NCBI GenBank assembly: GCA_014526335.1
Contig: JACTAT010000214.1
Span: 49,593 to 113,592, forward strand
Source of the DNA: Chrysaora quinquecirrha
Lineage: Eukaryota > Cnidaria > Scyphozoa > Semaeostomeae > Pelagiidae
Reading direction: 5' to 3'
Length of the DNA stretch: 64,000 nucleotides
Below the pieces are notes generated by a model, which saw nothing but the letters and a program-made list of their open reading frames with translations, searched no databases and was not told where the DNA came from. Positions 24,001-50,565 of the stretch are shown piece after piece. Every line of letters starts with the position of its first letter. The stretch's first letter is position 1. Both the position numbers and the translations under genes were made by a program.

Positions 24001-25119
24001 CAAAGAAAAGCTGAAAGACCACAAGCATCCAAATACAATCGATATATAGGTTTAGAACATCATTCAGATAAAATCACAATGCCATCAATACAGATATGTA
24101 AGAAACTCGTAAGAAACTTATCCGAAAATTTTAAGAAACTTTGAGTACTGGGGAAATGTTTTAGTTTCTTATAAAAAAATATGTGTATTACATTCAAAGT
24201 ATGTTGTGTACCTGGGGGGGGGGCTTAATATAATTTGGGTAGGATATGTTCCACCCATATGGATGGGTTTAGGGCCTTGAAATTCTCTAAACAGAGGGAA
24301 GGATTTTGACGTAAACCCCATATAAGACGATGGGAATAAGAAACTAGCTAAAACCGCTCACCCTACTTGAAACAAAATAGTGTTGAAATTGCTTTTAAGA
24401 TGTTCATAGTACAATTTCAAGCTATAATAAGGCTTTGAACGTTTTATTACTGTCATCGTCCACTTAATATTACTCGTAATATAAGGAATGTGTCTCCATT
24501 ATATGTGGGTGGGTTTGTTAAATCTGGGCAGTATATTCTCATCTGTCCTTCAGTCATGTACCCCCTGGATGTGTTTGTGATGTGTGGGGGTAGTTGTAGT
24601 CATTGCATATGCTGTTGTTCTCAATACTTCTCTTATAAACCCTTTCCTCAGGACTCAGGAACTGGTGCATGATAAGTTAGGGAACCAAAAAAAGAAGAAA
24701 TTATTTAAAATCATACTCAACATCTGAATTTCACCTTCGTCAACTGTGATAACTTTTTCTTCTATATTTATACCAACATTCTGTATGATATTCTTGAAAA
24801 TATCATCGTTATTACCATCGTTGTTTGTTTGTCTTCGAAGATGGGATGAATTCAGATTTTCTACTTGTTTGCTCTTTTTAACTAGAAAAAATTATCTATA
24901 TGCAAGTAAAAAATTTGGTACTTATAAGGTCTGGTGGCGGCCTGAAAACATAGGTAGGTCTACTACACTTTATACCTCGGCTACACTGGGCCGTCGCTTA
25001 CTTCTAAAGCTTTTAAAGATGCACTACTAGCAACAAAAGAGACAAATATTTGGATAAAGGGCAATACCTTCAACATTCTTGATATTTTCTTTGCTTTTTC
25101 GCTTGATTGACCGTACCAT
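818..25119 (-). CDS. FANCD2: FANCD2, Fanconi anemia group D2 protein (about 35 exons, 3' end outside window)
   Basis: FANCD2 pairs with FANCI, is monoubiquitinated by FANCL/UBE2T and clamps DNA at interstrand cross-links in the nucleus. Translated minus-strand exons align to vertebrate FANCD2 from its first residues (MVRSIKRKSK here, MVSKRR in human) to about human residue 1170, in order. Diagnostic blocks are LIKLLLGID, LPRLIISQFRWLDRIV, SILDYLDN, LFYDEL, IVNAF and GFSHLSKTSSQ. All exons except one (near 1808) have GT-AG borders and lengths that keep phase, about 1110 residues so far. It is an alpha-solenoid protein with no catalytic motif. The Lys equivalent to human K561 is residue about 558, codon 11780-11782. 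The last C-terminal exons are not in the window. Exon coordinates are in the next three entries. Gene identity is very secure; single borders were set by eye. Confidence 0.96.
1828..2081. mobile_element. PIF/Harbinger-like MITE (family M1) in a FANCD2 exon region
   Basis: A 254-bp element with inverted ends containing GGCCAAACAATCAAACATTG and its complement. TAA lies on each side (1825-1827 and 2082-2084), as at other family copies, although the six outermost bases differ from the family GGCCCT. On the minus strand the left-hand TAA is the TTA codon just before CACAGATCGTTTTCTTG, the 3' end of a FANCD2 exon. Confidence 0.75.
2120..2215. repeat. Dispersed repeat R2, copy 1
   Basis: AGAGAATTTCAGGG then CAAAA and, after about 60 bp, CTCTCGGGTTCG. 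A related copy is at 2958-3050 (AGAGAATTTCAGGG, then ATCTGGGTTCGCG), and a third, inverted, near 24270-24330 (TTGAAATTCTCTAAACA). Ends and type were not determined. Confidence 0.5.
2950..3055. repeat. Dispersed repeat R2, copy 2
   Basis: Shares AGAGAATTTCAGGG and a ATCTGGGTTCG end with the copy at 2120-2215. It lies in the FANCD2 intron between exons 2330-2458 and 3150-3266. Confidence 0.5.
3781..3832. repeat. Short tandem repeat, about 11-bp unit
   Basis: AGTCAGTACGA is repeated three times in a row, followed by decayed AGTCAATGTAA. It lies in a FANCD2 intron. Confidence 0.85.
4495..4890. repeat. Repeat with recurring GGGGCTTATT / GGGCTAATTTGAGA words
   Basis: Words like CAGGGGCTTATTAGG, GAGGGCTAATTTGAGA and GGGGATTATTCGAGA recur over 4600-4890. 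The same words appear near 6230-6290, 6660, 6910-6955 and 62845-62905. This resembles a MITE with internal subterminal repeats; no clear ends were set. Confidence 0.5.
6384..6623. mobile_element. M1 MITE, full copy with TTA target duplication
   Basis: 240 bp from GGCCCTGGCCAAAC to TTTGACCAAGGCC, flanked by TTA at 6381-6383 and 6624-6626. There is no coding capacity; the open frame starting at 6407 is chance. It lies in a FANCD2 intron. Confidence 0.9.
7004..16635 (-). CDS. FANCD2: FANCD2 exons 13-25 (central part, ubiquitination site)
   Basis: Exons: 16600-16635 (only 36 nt, VIESSSDQAEHK), 15888-16028, 14538-14672, 13760-13891, 12899-13006, 11757-11806, 11290-11349, 10532-10607, 10279-10398, 9852-9925, 9291-9407, 7995-8110, 7004-7119. 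The 50-nt exon 11757-11806 encodes DDINILIRKHLSNSSI, matching DDMHLVIRKQLSS of human; its Lys (11780-11782) is the monoubiquitination site. The following exon begins YKKIGLIGTV (human YKLIGIIGAV). Exon 9291-9407 has LYDLDEPEEGGIAVNVYPLL. Exon 7004-7119 has FFSINWMRE, matching LTLNWFREI. All phases fit. Introns hold the 200-bp satellite, SINEs and MITEs listed separately. Confidence 0.94.
7440..7960 (+). mobile_element. tRNA-derived SINE family S2, two to three head-to-tail copies
   Basis: Two clear copies (about 7519-7715 and 7742-7960) and the tail of a third (7470-7505). Each has ATGTATGG, AAGGCTCAACATAGCC or similar, then a tRNA-like part with A-box-like AGCTCAGTGGAAACG and B-box-like GGTTCGAATC or GGGTTCAAATCC, ending CCACTTGTGGAAAAAT. 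Related copies are near 44436-44500 and 44695-44830. Pol III promoter function is inferred from the boxes only. Confidence 0.65.
8181..8916. repeat. 200-bp satellite array with matching borders
   Basis: The word CTAGTCTTATTACTAA starts at 8223, 8423, 8623 and 8823, exactly 200 bp apart. The three full units differ by only a few bases. A 36-bp segment starting ATGGGTATATT is found just outside both ends (8181-8216 and 8881-8916). The array lies wholly in the FANCD2 intron between exons 7995-8110 and 9291-9407. Confidence 0.93.
8925..9252. mobile_element. MITE family E, GGAAC-type copy (decayed)
   Basis: Contains AGACACTTGCATGTAAGC, CTACTCAAGGAAACATTTGG and GTAGTATAAGTTCTTTGAAC, shared with copies at 28773-30512 and (inverted) 63300-63530. 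The right end, GGTTCTTAATAAACAAAGCG, is a decayed form of the family terminus. Confidence 0.65.
9966..10030. repeat. Short tandem repeat of CTGAACATTTC
   Basis: CTGAACATTTC(A/C) words occur five times in a row in a FANCD2 intron next to exon 9852-9925. Confidence 0.8.
10685..11285. repeat. Old, diverged copies of the 200-bp satellite
   Basis: Three diverged units contain TTTCTAGACAAGATTT, GGTCCTTGCAAGGCGATG and GTCAGAAACGGGCAAGG, words of the 8223-8850 array, in the same orientation. The spacing is irregular. Confidence 0.8.
11757..11806 (-). other. FANCD2: FANCD2 exon carrying the conserved monoubiquitination lysine
   Basis: This 50-nt exon reads DDINILIRKHLSNSSI plus two bases. Counting the human protein from its start puts K561 in the block HLVIRKQLSS, which aligns here without gaps, so the AAA codon at 11780-11782 is the acceptor lysine. 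The exon is flanked by a GT donor (plus-strand AC at 11755-11756) and an AG acceptor (CT at 11807-11808). Skipping it would remove the site and shift frame. Confidence 0.9.
12276..12500. mobile_element. M1 MITE copy
   Basis: Starts at GGCCCTATGGCCAAACAATC and ends at GTTTGATCATGGCC, with internal GCTTGCGTCAAGC-type words. It lies in a FANCD2 intron. A 5'-truncated relative follows at about 12750-12862, ending TTTGACCAGGGCC then TAA. Confidence 0.8.
14062..14370. mobile_element. Fold-back (inverted repeat) element, GTACTGTGGTGG words
   Basis: The left arm (14062-14155) and right arm (14284-14370) are near-perfect reverse complements, each holding TACGCACTACTGTGGTGGAT or its complement and TTTTGCGTACTGTGG. 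The loop is about 130 bp. Outer ends share TCACGCTAGC and GCTAGCGTGTGA. There is no coding capacity. Confidence 0.88.
15024..15271. mobile_element. M1 MITE copy
   Basis: Begins TAAGCCCAGGCCAAATGATC and ends near TTTGATCATTTGGCAGGGC. It is in the same intron as the nested pair at 15375-15855. Confidence 0.75.
15375..15855. mobile_element. M1 MITE split by a second M1 MITE
   Basis: The outer copy runs 15375-15559 and resumes at 15800 (GTTCGCGACCTGGCC). The inner copy is 15560-15796, 237 bp, with ends GGCCCTGGCCAAACGATG and GTGTGGCCAGGGCC, flanked by TAA at 15557-15559 and 15797-15799. Removing the inner copy and one TAA restores the outer sequence, which fixes the 3-bp target duplication. Confidence 0.9.
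16070..16220. repeat. GGAAT-word palindrome
   Basis: The left arm (about 16070-16120) is built of GGAATG, GGAATATTGGAATGC and similar words; the right arm (16183-16220) is its reverse complement (CATTCCAATATTCCAGC). It sits just upstream of the acceptor of FANCD2 exon 15888-16028. Confidence 0.85.
16984..17585. mobile_element. TIR element, about 600 bp, no open frame of note
   Basis: The left end GCGTATTTTTTGGTAACC and right end (complement) GCGTATTTTTTTGGTCACA continue as matching arms (TTCTGTTTT, GCAGA). It has short internal frames only and lies in a FANCD2 intron. The superfamily was not determined. Confidence 0.7.
17689..25119 (-). CDS. FANCD2: FANCD2 exons 1-12 (N-terminal solenoid)
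   Basis: Coding exons in transcription order: 25068-25119 (start ATG 25117-25119, 52 nt), 24717-24881, 23673-23740, 23316-23368, 23176-23223, 22108-22171, 21106-21255, 20443-20567, 19744-19831, 18633-18737, 18458-18534, 17689-17788. Each starts after AG and ends before GT on the minus strand, and successive phases fit with no stop. Exon 1 encodes a basic Lys/Arg-rich start, as in vertebrates. Exon 7 holds PRLIISQFRWLDRIVEEK and exon 10 holds NLEDCPAAVRFILQSVTDGD, both close to human. The start was chosen because the next upstream frame is closed and the N-terminus matches the family. Plus-strand open frames over 20995-21499 are shadows of exon 7. Exon 8 has a repeated donor (see the repeat at 20345). 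Confidence 0.94.
17875..18412. mobile_element. M1 MITE cluster (truncated copy plus full 380-bp copy)
   Basis: A partial copy (17875-18029) is followed by a copy at 18033-18412 with ends GGCCCTGGTGAAATGATC and TTTGGCCAGGGCC, flanked by TAA (18030-18032 and 18413-18415). The internal part is longer than in other copies because AAACATTGCTTGTCAAGC-like words recur. Confidence 0.85.
18820..19640. repeat. Degenerate GACAGA/GGCAGGCA simple repeat
   Basis: About 800 bp of GACAGACAGGCAG-type words on the plus strand, with GCAGGCAGGCAGGCAG at 19125-19145 and GACAGACAGACAGACA near 19585. It lies between FANCD2 exons 18633-18737 and 19744-19831. Open frames here are low complexity. Confidence 0.9.
20345..20465 (-). 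repeat. 31-bp tandem repeat of a FANCD2 exon end with its splice donor
   Basis: Four units of exactly 31 bp (20345, 20376, 20407, 20438). The last unit is the 3' end of exon 20443-20567 plus its donor (plus-strand CATACGTCAAAT). Units two and four carry CATAC, a GTATG donor on the minus strand; units one and three carry CGAAC (GTTCG). Confidence 0.9.
20676..20990. repeat. Degenerate GACAGA simple repeat, second tract
   Basis: AGACAGACAGACAAC, GAGAGACACAGAAT and similar words, like the tract at 18820-19640, between FANCD2 exons 20443-20567 and 21106-21255. Confidence 0.85.
21613..21991. mobile_element. MITE, AAGAAC-word subfamily, copy 1
   Basis: The ends read TTTTTATAAGAACACTG and GTTCTTATAAAAAAACGTGT. 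The word GTTCTTA recurs inside (ATGTTCTTAACATGTTCTTA near the left, ATGTTCTTAGCATGTTCTTA near the right). A second copy in opposite orientation is at 29197-29557. Confidence 0.85.
22466..22640 (-). mobile_element. tRNA-derived SINE family S1
   Basis: On the minus strand it starts ATGAAGGTGCTTTGGCGTCG, has a GTGGTGTAATCCAACTGA A-box-like part and GAGTTCGAGCCC as B box, and ends in CACCATTTCACCTTCA. Related copies or pieces are at 50558-50800 (minus), 38418-38506 (plus) and 34865-34890 (tail). Confidence 0.7.
23844..24189. mobile_element. MITE, AAGAAAC-word subfamily
   Basis: TIRs TACACGTATTTTTTTATAAG and (complement) TACACATATTTTTTTATAAG, each followed by AAACT. The same AAGAAACT word recurs inside (GTAAGAAACTCGTAAGAAAC, TTTAAGAAACTTTG). 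A decayed piece with AAAGTTTCTTA is near 49950-50050. Confidence 0.8.
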
Positions 25120-26593
25120 CTTTCCAAATCTTGCTGGTTTTAAAAAGTGGCCTAAATTGGCGCGAAAACTTGCACAGCCTCGTTTTGATTATCCCGCCAA
25201 CAACAACTTTTCAGGAAATAGCAGAAATTTTTGCTGCTTTGATCCGTTTTCCAATTTTAAAAAGTCTACCAGATTTTAAAGCTAATTGCTTTAACTTTAA
25301 ATTGATTTACATGACAAGGATTTTAACTTCTCAAAAGGAGTTGACAAATTTAATATTGATCGGGAACATAGATCGGGAATTCACTTTATTTTCGGGTAAA
25401 AAAATGAAGTCTTATTCTTCCGAATTTCCGTCACCTTGATCAATTGTTTCGGTCGAATTTTTGAAAAAAATATCCGCTAAGAGTTTTATGTTCCAATGTA
25501 ACTGGTTTCTTCGCTTCATTACAATCAAACTTTCTCTCTAATGAAAATAGCCACAAATTACGAAATCAAGGCAATATTTAATGAAATTATTTGCTATTGA
25601 AATTATTCATAATATATCTCTGACGTTTATCAGTCTTAATTCTACGTAACTATAGAATTCCGTAAAACGCCCTTGGTTTTAGGGTTGAGTTACCACTTAT
25701 CCACCCACTCCTAAATTACGCCTGGTTTCATCAAACATTTTGGTGTTAAAGCGTGTTTGGCATAGAAAGTTACGTTGGTCCGCTTTCGTTTCTAAAATAA
25801 GAAATTGTTTCAGTGGAAATTTGTTTGAATGCAAACTTTCTTGTTGAATTCTGTTTAAACTTCAAAAACTTTTAGAAGAACGATCAATAAGAATACAGAG
25901 ATTCTTTAAAAAGTCTCATCTTTGATTTTAAACAAATAGGCTTGTCATCCTCTTAGGCTCTGGCCAAACGATCAAATGTTACTTGTCAAACATTTGAAAT
26001 TTTCTTATCAAGCAAAATGTTTTACCGTTTGTTTGCGATTTTACTGTTTTTTTTTTTTTACTTGCGCCAAGCAAAAAAATGTTTTTGAACTTTTCTAAAA
26101 ACATTGTGCAACGAACTCGTTTTTTTAATGATTCTCAAGCAATGTTTTGTGACGTAACCAAACCTTCAAACATTGCTTAATGAGCAAACTCAAATGTTTG
26201 ACAAACAATGTTTGAACGTCTGGCCAGGGTCTTTCATCTGAAGAAGATTCTCAATACGAACATGCTGCCTCCTTTTACCATCTTCTTTAAAACTGACTTT
26301 ACTCTAACTGGACCAAATGGGGCTAATTTCTGGTTAATAGGCTAAATGTTTATATATTCTAAATGTTGATGCATTTTTACATAAATAAAGCTTTGCTTAA
26401 AGTTTCTGCAGTTCTTAAAGATATATCCACTAGCATACAGTAAAGGCAAAAATCTATCCAGGAATAAGAAATATATAACATACAAATACTTCTGCATGTC
26501 AATATGCAGCATGCAAGTCCTAATTAAGGCTGAAAATTTCTCTTGTTGCTTCAAAATAAAGAAAAATATACATCTTTTTCTCCAATTTACAAT
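25120..26593. other. Intergenic: FANCD2 upstream region and Sox 3' side
   Basis: No exon was recognised. It should hold the FANCD2 promoter and 5' UTR. An M1 MITE is at about 25956-26230 (GGCTCTGGCCAAACGATC to TTTGAACGTCTGGCCAGG). The open frame at 25107-25439 has no recognisable domain. Confidence 0.5.
25956..26230. mobile_element. M1 MITE copy
   Basis: Begins after TTA at 25953-25955 with GGCTCTGGCCAAACGATC and ends at GTCTGGCCAGGGT. An internal poly-T run is at 26048-26060. Confidence 0.75.
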
Positions 26594-27676
26594 TCAACCT
26601 GAGGAGGCTTGCAGAGGGGTGCTGCTTCTTGCCTCTGTTTTTACGTAAGAGGATGCAAGAGGTTCATTGTATATCAACCTGAAGTCACTTCTAGGTTTCA
26701 CTGTTTCATTTGTAACCATAGATGGGGTGGTTTCTTCAGGTTCTGCTTTAACCTGTTGATTGCTTGTCTCTATTACCGTTTTCCTTGCATTTTCCGGCAC
26801 TGGTGTTTGTGTTATAATACCAGACTTATCATCTTTAGGTGCTGCAGGATTTGGGGCTCCGTGGGGTGCAAATTGCCCCAAAGGGGGGAAAGCACCATTC
26901 AAACCAAAGTAGGGGAAACCAAATAATGGATTATACATGAAGGTTGGGTGGGCAGCACCTCCGAAATGCGGCGTGGGTGTGCTTGACGAGGGGCTTGTTG
27001 AATTTTGCTTTATTTCCGCGTGAGTTGAATTTGCAGCAGTGCTGACTGAATCTGCATTTGTGGAGGGTGATGATGTCGAAACAACTGGAATACCAAAGCT
27101 AAATATTGGCCTTGCACCTTCGCCGTTCATAAATGTTGGCATAAAACTGTTGACAGGAATTTGATAACTGAAAAGATTATTATTTGACGTAGTTTCAGCA
27201 GAAGTTCCGACTTGATGAGGGGACAAAAACTGAGGCCTGCTTAGGCCATAAAGCATTCGTGCGTCTACTGTTTTCTTTTCGCCTGCTTTTAGTCCGCGGT
27301 TCTTTCTTCTTGGTTTGTATTTATAATCAGGGTGCTCTATCATGTGTTCTGCTCTCAAACGCTTCGCCTCCTCAACAAACGGCTGTTTCTGCTCATCCGA
27401 AAGCAGCTTCCATTCAGATCCAAGTCGTCTGCTTATTTCACTGTTGTGCATTTTTGGATTTTCTTGTGCTAATTGTTGTCTTTTTTGCCTTGACCAAACC
27501 ATGAACGAATTCATAGGCCGTTTGATGTGTGGTTCTTTCCTGGCAGTAGCCGCATTTTCCGCGGTTTCCCCGTTGTTAGCTTTTATCTGGCCTACATTTA
27601 CGTTCCCATTTTGATTTGTTGTTAGTTCAACATTGTTATTATTCATAGAAATATGAGTTGTTGTACTTGACTCCAT
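26594..27676 (-). CDS. SoxB-like HMG-box transcription factor, intronless
   Basis: Nuclear sequence-specific DNA-binding factor. The HMG box runs from [20 protein letters not shown] to [12 protein letters not shown], with [15 protein letters not shown] and WKLLS as in Sox group B. It has the RPMN and minor-groove wedge (FMVW) residues. The C-terminal part is Ser/Thr/Pro-rich with a proline/phenylalanine stretch (about 150 residues), a likely activation region (inferred). I take the Met at 27676 ([15 protein letters not shown]) as start: the frame stays open 46 codons further to 27814, but that leader has no Sox likeness. Protein about 360 residues, stop TGA at 26594-26596. It is on the same strand as FANCD2, 1.5 kb upstream of it. 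Assignment to SoxB1 versus B2 is not possible by eye. Confidence 0.95.
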   Translation of the reverse strand: MESSTTTHISMNNNNVELTTNQNGNVNVGQIKANNGETAENAATARKEPHIKRPMNSFMVWSRQKRQQLAQENPKMHNSEISRRLGSEWKLLSDEQKQPFVEEAKRLRAEHMIEHPDYKYKPRRKNRGLKAGEKKTVDARMLYGLSRPQFLSPHQVGTSAETTSNNNLFSYQIPVNSFMPTFMNGEGARPIFSFGIPVVSTSSPSTNADSVSTAANSTHAEIKQNSTSPSSSTPTPHFGGAAHPTFMYNPLFGFPYFGLNGAFPPLGQFAPHGAPNPAAPKDDKSGIITQTPVPENARKTVIETSNQQVKAEPEETTPSMVTNETVKPRSDFRLIYNEPLASSYVKTEARSSTPLQASSG

Positions 27677-27814
27677 TATTATTCTTCGCTTGACACTACC
27701 ATAACTAGCCAAACAACTTTTTTCAAATGGTTTTTGTCTGACAAACAACAGGCCTAAACACAAAGAAAGCCCTTGTTTGTTTGATTTACAAAACCGAACA
27801 CTAACCTTCTTCAA

Positions 27815-28772
27815 CTTCTTTTACTTCAATTTACAGTTTACTTACTTCAGAAGTTCTTTTGTTGGTTCTTTGGTCTTTTGTTGTATCTTGAATCTGTTTG
27901 TAATTTCAGGTTTTCGTAATTTCAAGTTTCCACAAGATGAATAATTATCATGCCGAATTCTTTAGTAATTGTCCATGTGACCTTGAATGGAATGAACAAC
28001 ATGGCAGTTGAACAAAAAACCTCAATTTGGCTTTTGTTCTTCACTTTGATTGGCTTATTTTGCCGTAATTCAACTCAATTTGAAAAAATCAAACCTGATA
28101 TGGCGCTCGGCCAGCTGGCCTTTACCATTCGCAGTATCGTGTTTCGCATTGACACTTTTCTGCATATTCATTGACACCTGCGACCACGTTCAGCAGTCAC
28201 CTGAGTTCTAGTTGGAAGTTGGGTGTGACAAAACTTGATAACGGACATTAATGACCCCCAGAAAACGCGCATTTCCAAAACGTGGGCAGTGCGGTGGTGG
28301 CAAATTATAGGGGACAGTGCGAAAAGCAGAGTAAAGCCCTGGCTCAACTAGTAGTCAGGCTAAACTCGGTGCCTCCCAGTTTAGCCACCTCGGAAAAAGT
28401 GTTATGTAGCCCGCGACAAAATTTGTAGCAAGAGACACCTAAATGTTTGTGGGAGACAACAGAAACATTTCTTGTCTCCGCGGCATGCAAACGATTCAGG
28501 GGACATGTTGCTCGCTTGTCACTCGCATGTTTAGCCACACTGGGAGACACGCCGAATACAGTGTCGCGCCCGACATGTCTCCGAATAGTTTTTCACCACA
28601 ATTTGCGAAATGAGCCCGTTTTCTATCAATAAATGCTTTTGTGGATGTGTCGCATGTTTTTCATGAATTCTGTTTCAATCAGATGGTCACATTGCTTCGA
28701 CTCTGGGTGAAACCCTCGCCAAAAGGGAGACGCCCAAACGCCAAGCAGAGCTTTCGGGTGGCGGGGTTAGGG
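27815..28772. other. Sox upstream region; no gene recognised
   Basis: Presumed promoter side of the Sox gene. GAACAACATGG and GAACAAAAAAC near 27992-28020 resemble Sox sites but are too short to be evidence. A repeat with GTTTAGCCAC and GGGAGACA words lies at about 28330-28580. Confidence 0.4.
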
Positions 28773-28926
28773 GTACACGCTTTTTTTTATAAGGAACCTA
28801 CCTCAAGGCCTAGTTCTAAAAGTTCCTTATTTTTGGACCTCTTTTGAGGCAATTGTAGTTCCAAAAGTTCCTTAATAGTTCCTTAATTTTAACTGCACAT
28901 ACAGTGGTCTTAACAATAAAAGAGGG

Positions 28927-30254
28927 CAATGCATATTTTAAGAAATTTTCAGTGGTGGGCCAAAGGTGACATGGGGCCCCATAAATTCTCATAATTTTTT
29001 TAACTGCCAGCCCGGAGAAAGTCCACAGAGATGCAGAAGCGGCCTGGCACCACAATTGCAGGGTAGCTAGCAAATCAAAAGGGCCCGGTTCAGGGTGCGG
29101 CAGATAAAGTTTAAGAGCCGCTCCACTAATAAAGAATTCACCTTAAATACGCCCAGCCGATATTAGTTATTAATTGATAGATGTGCTGAGGAAAACTACA
29201 CGTTTTTTTTTATAAGAACAAAGTATATAAGAACATAAGGCTTCAGAGGCTGAAAAGTTAAGAACATGCTAAGAACATTACAAGGCTTTGTGAAGCTAGA
29301 AAAAATTAGAATTTTATTGGCGCTGTCCTGTTCTCCTCTGTAGAAAACAGGTAAACTATCAATTATTGTGACTATGTGACATTTTTACATGTGCATCTCT
29401 TTTCGTAGCAATTGTCACCTATTTTGAAGAACAACCGCTTTTTAAAGAACAAGAAAACTAAGAACATGTTAAGAACATCTTAAGCCTTCAAATCGAAAAA
29501 ATTAAGAACATGGCATGGCTTTCTTCAATTTCAGTGTTCTTATAAAAAAAACGCGGATGCTTGTATTTCAATTTGAGAAACATACTTTTGCACTGTTTTC
29601 GCTGTTTCGAGTTTAGACGTCTGCAAACTTCAAGGGGGAAGACCAAAACTGCCGCCCACCATGGTTGGGCGGCGAAGAAAATTTTGGTTGGTAGACCCTC
29701 TAAAACGTCTATTTTAGCAATTTAAGCAACTCATATTTGCAATGAAAAAAAGCAAACTCACGAAAAAGTGATGGAAAAACTTGTAGAAGCATTACATTAT
29801 GTATAATGATCGGCTTTGTTCTGGTGAAGATTCAACCATCTTGTTTGCTATGCGAGATAAGGAGAATGATTTTGCGTGTGGTTGCAGCCGTCGCACGACG
29901 CACGGCACGAAACGATTGTCATATCCATCCGTTTTTAGAATTGGCTCACAAAAACTGTAGAAATCGGTCATTGTGGGGCCCTACAAAACATCACAGACCA
30001 ATTCCCTGCTGGTATCAATTAGTTTCTTTTGGAGAAGTGAACAACTTTTTTATGTTTTCAATACAATTTTGTAGTAAAAATAAAACGTGTTTCAGTTTTA
30101 TTGTATCGAAACAGCTCCAGGTCATTTACTTGATTGGGCAAAGGGCCCGCACAGTGGTGGGCCAATTTGGCAAAAATTGTCGTCAGTGGTGGGCCAGCTT
30201 GTGGGGCCTGGTGGGCCAAATGGCCCACCAGTACATATGTTAAAATATGCCCTG
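28927..30254. mobile_element. Non-autonomous hAT-like element, 1328 bp, 8-bp target duplication
   Basis: Flanked by AAAGAGGG on both sides. The ends are CAATGCATATTTTAAG and (complement) CAGGGCATATTTTAAC, then further matching GTGGTGGGCCA words. An 8-bp duplication and CA-starting TIRs fit hAT. It has no transposase; the 145-codon frame at 29806-30243 shows no domain. It contains the AAGAAC MITE at 29197-29557. Confidence 0.85.
29197..29557. mobile_element. MITE, AAGAAC-word subfamily, copy 2 (inverted)
   Basis: Begins TACACGTTTTTTTTTATAAG then AACA and ends GTGTTCTTATAAAAAAAACG. It is the reverse complement of the element at 21613-21991 over its length, with AAGAACATG words throughout. Confidence 0.88.
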
Positions 30255-30619
30255 AAAGAGGGACACTTGCATGTTAGGAAAGCTCGAGACTACTCAAGGA
30301 AACATTTGATACATGCTTAACGTACAATTTATGTGATTTTCGACTGCAAATGAATGGAACCGGCTCTCTAATTCTTGATTATTTGCAGTGATAAAACTAT
30401 TCAACAATAAAAAGTTCTTTAGTTATTTTCTCTCTAGTAGTATAAGTTCTTTAAATTTTCGGGCCTTCTACATGTAGGTTCCTTATAAAGTGGTTCCTTA
30501 TAAAAAAAAGCGTGTAGAGTTGTTGCGTGTTTTCCTTCGGGGAAAGATAACATAAAGTACAGCTTCATATCGCAGAAGACGCAACGATTGTTGTAAAAGC
30601 CGGCAATTTTTTACACCCA

Positions 30620-30862
30620 GTTGATAATATTAGACTCCACCCCCACCGTACTGAATATCCTCACCGTACTCCAAGATAAATTATCCCCTCCACCCCATCG
30701 TACTGTATATCCGCCACGTCACGGCAATCATGATGTGACCCACCGTACTGCACCTCCTCCACCCTACTCAGAGATGCCTCCCCACGACAATCACAGTATC
30801 CCCCCATCACAATGCTGAGTATCCACCACCGTACTGCACTTCCCCAGCCGTACTACATACAC
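30620..30862. repeat. Degenerate CCACCGTACTG minisatellite
   Basis: CACCGTACTGAATATCC, CACCGTACTGCACCTCC, CACCGTACTGCACTTCC and decayed forms recur over 240 bp. The short open frame over it is low complexity. Confidence 0.75.
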
Positions 30863-49408
<18,546 letters not shown>

Positions 49409-50165
49409 AACTGATAAATTCAAGGTTGAATATCCACTGAAATCCTCTCACAAATCGTTAAATAGTTTAACTGACTTGTGCTGAGTCTATTTGACTAAAC
49501 ACTTACTTATTAAGGCTAGAAAATGACTAAAAAAGTCAAAGTGTTTTACGAAAAGCTGCTGGCGTTTGCCTTTGGCAACACTAAAAGGATTTCTACCGGC
49601 CTGAGAGGAAACCTCGTTTTCTTCCCTTCACAAGGAACCAAGGGGATGAATCATGACTCGCTTCCAGGCCACTATATTACGTCACTACAAAAGTTTCACA
49701 GCCAACACCTTGCTGTTCAACAACTTTTTCACGCCTTGTTTTCCTGAAAATAACAGGAAAATATATTTTATTCGATTTTATTATCATTCAAAAATCAAAA
49801 TAAATATCTATTTGTTTATTTGACGCCTTTTCGCGCTTCTTCTCAAACTCATGATTTCTGATGTCGTTACATAAGAAAACCTCAAACTTGAATGGAACTC
49901 GAAGAAACCATGAAGGAAAACCTCGCAAACCTCAAGTAGCTAATTTGTTGATAAGAAACTAAACAATGGACCCAGTACTAAAAGTTTCTTAAATTTTTCA
50001 GACTATCGAAACCGAAAGTTTCTTACGAGACTGTGATAGAAAGTTTCTTAGGCAGAAGAAAAATTAATTACAGTAATCAAAGGTTACTTCATTCTTTATT
50101 CTATTCCAGCTTTCTTCTATTTCAGCTTCAGTTTTACTATCAAGTGATCTAGTGTCTCTAGTTCA
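49409..50165. other. DDX3 upstream region
   Basis: Presumed promoter and 5' UTR of DDX3. A decayed AAGAAAC-word MITE piece is at about 49950-50050. The plus frame at 49523-49747 has no recognised domain. Confidence 0.4.
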
Positions 50166-50199
50166 ACTTCCTATTGTATTCCAGCCCAAGCAACCACTT

Positions 50200-50565
50200 T
50201 CCATGTCAAAACTTTATCCCTCCCAGACCCCACCCATGTGCCAAGGCTAAGGTTCCAAATGCGTCCTAGGTCCTGGGGTCCCACTTGCTTCCCAGGTCCG
50301 AGTTTCCACTTGTGTACCAGGTCCTGGGTCCCTTCTGAGTCCCACGCCCCAGGTCCAACCTGAATCCCTAGGTCCCAGGTTCCACTTGCTTCCCAGGCCC
50401 CAAGTCCTACTTCTCTTCCAGGTTCTGGGTCCCACCTGAATCCCACGTCCCAGTTCCCACCTGAACCCCTAGGTCCCAGGTCCCACTTGCTTCCCAGGTC
50501 CAAGGTCCTACTTGTGTACCAAATCCTGGGTCCGACCAAAGTCTCACGTCCCAGGTCAAGGTCAA
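50200..50565. repeat. Minisatellite of TCCCAGGTCC-type words
   Basis: GGGTCCCACTTGCTTCCCAG, GGTCCCAGGTTCCACTTGC and variants recur about every 45-50 bp. More words are at 50818-50910 beyond an S1 SINE. It makes a 180-codon minus frame of no significance. Confidence 0.85.

Larger units (their letters stand above)
28773..30512. mobile_element. MITE family E, GGAAC-word subfamily, interrupted by an insertion
   Basis: The left part, 28773-28926, begins TACACGCTTTTTTTTATAAG then GAACC, and has AAGTTCCTTA three times. The right part, 30255-30512, ends GGTTCCTTATAAAAAAAAGC then GTGTA. AAAGAGGG is duplicated at the break (28919-28926 and 30255-30262). Copies are at 8925-9252 and 63300-63530. Confidence 0.85.

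Noticed and set aside
27677..27814. 46-codon N-terminal extension of the Sox frame
   Set aside because: No Sox homology, Cys/Leu-rich, and the inner Met starts a typical Sox N-terminus; kept only as an alternative start.
29806..30243. 145-codon plus-strand frame
   Set aside because: Lies inside the non-autonomous hAT-like element, overlaps its terminal GTGGTGGGCC repeats and shows no transposase motif.
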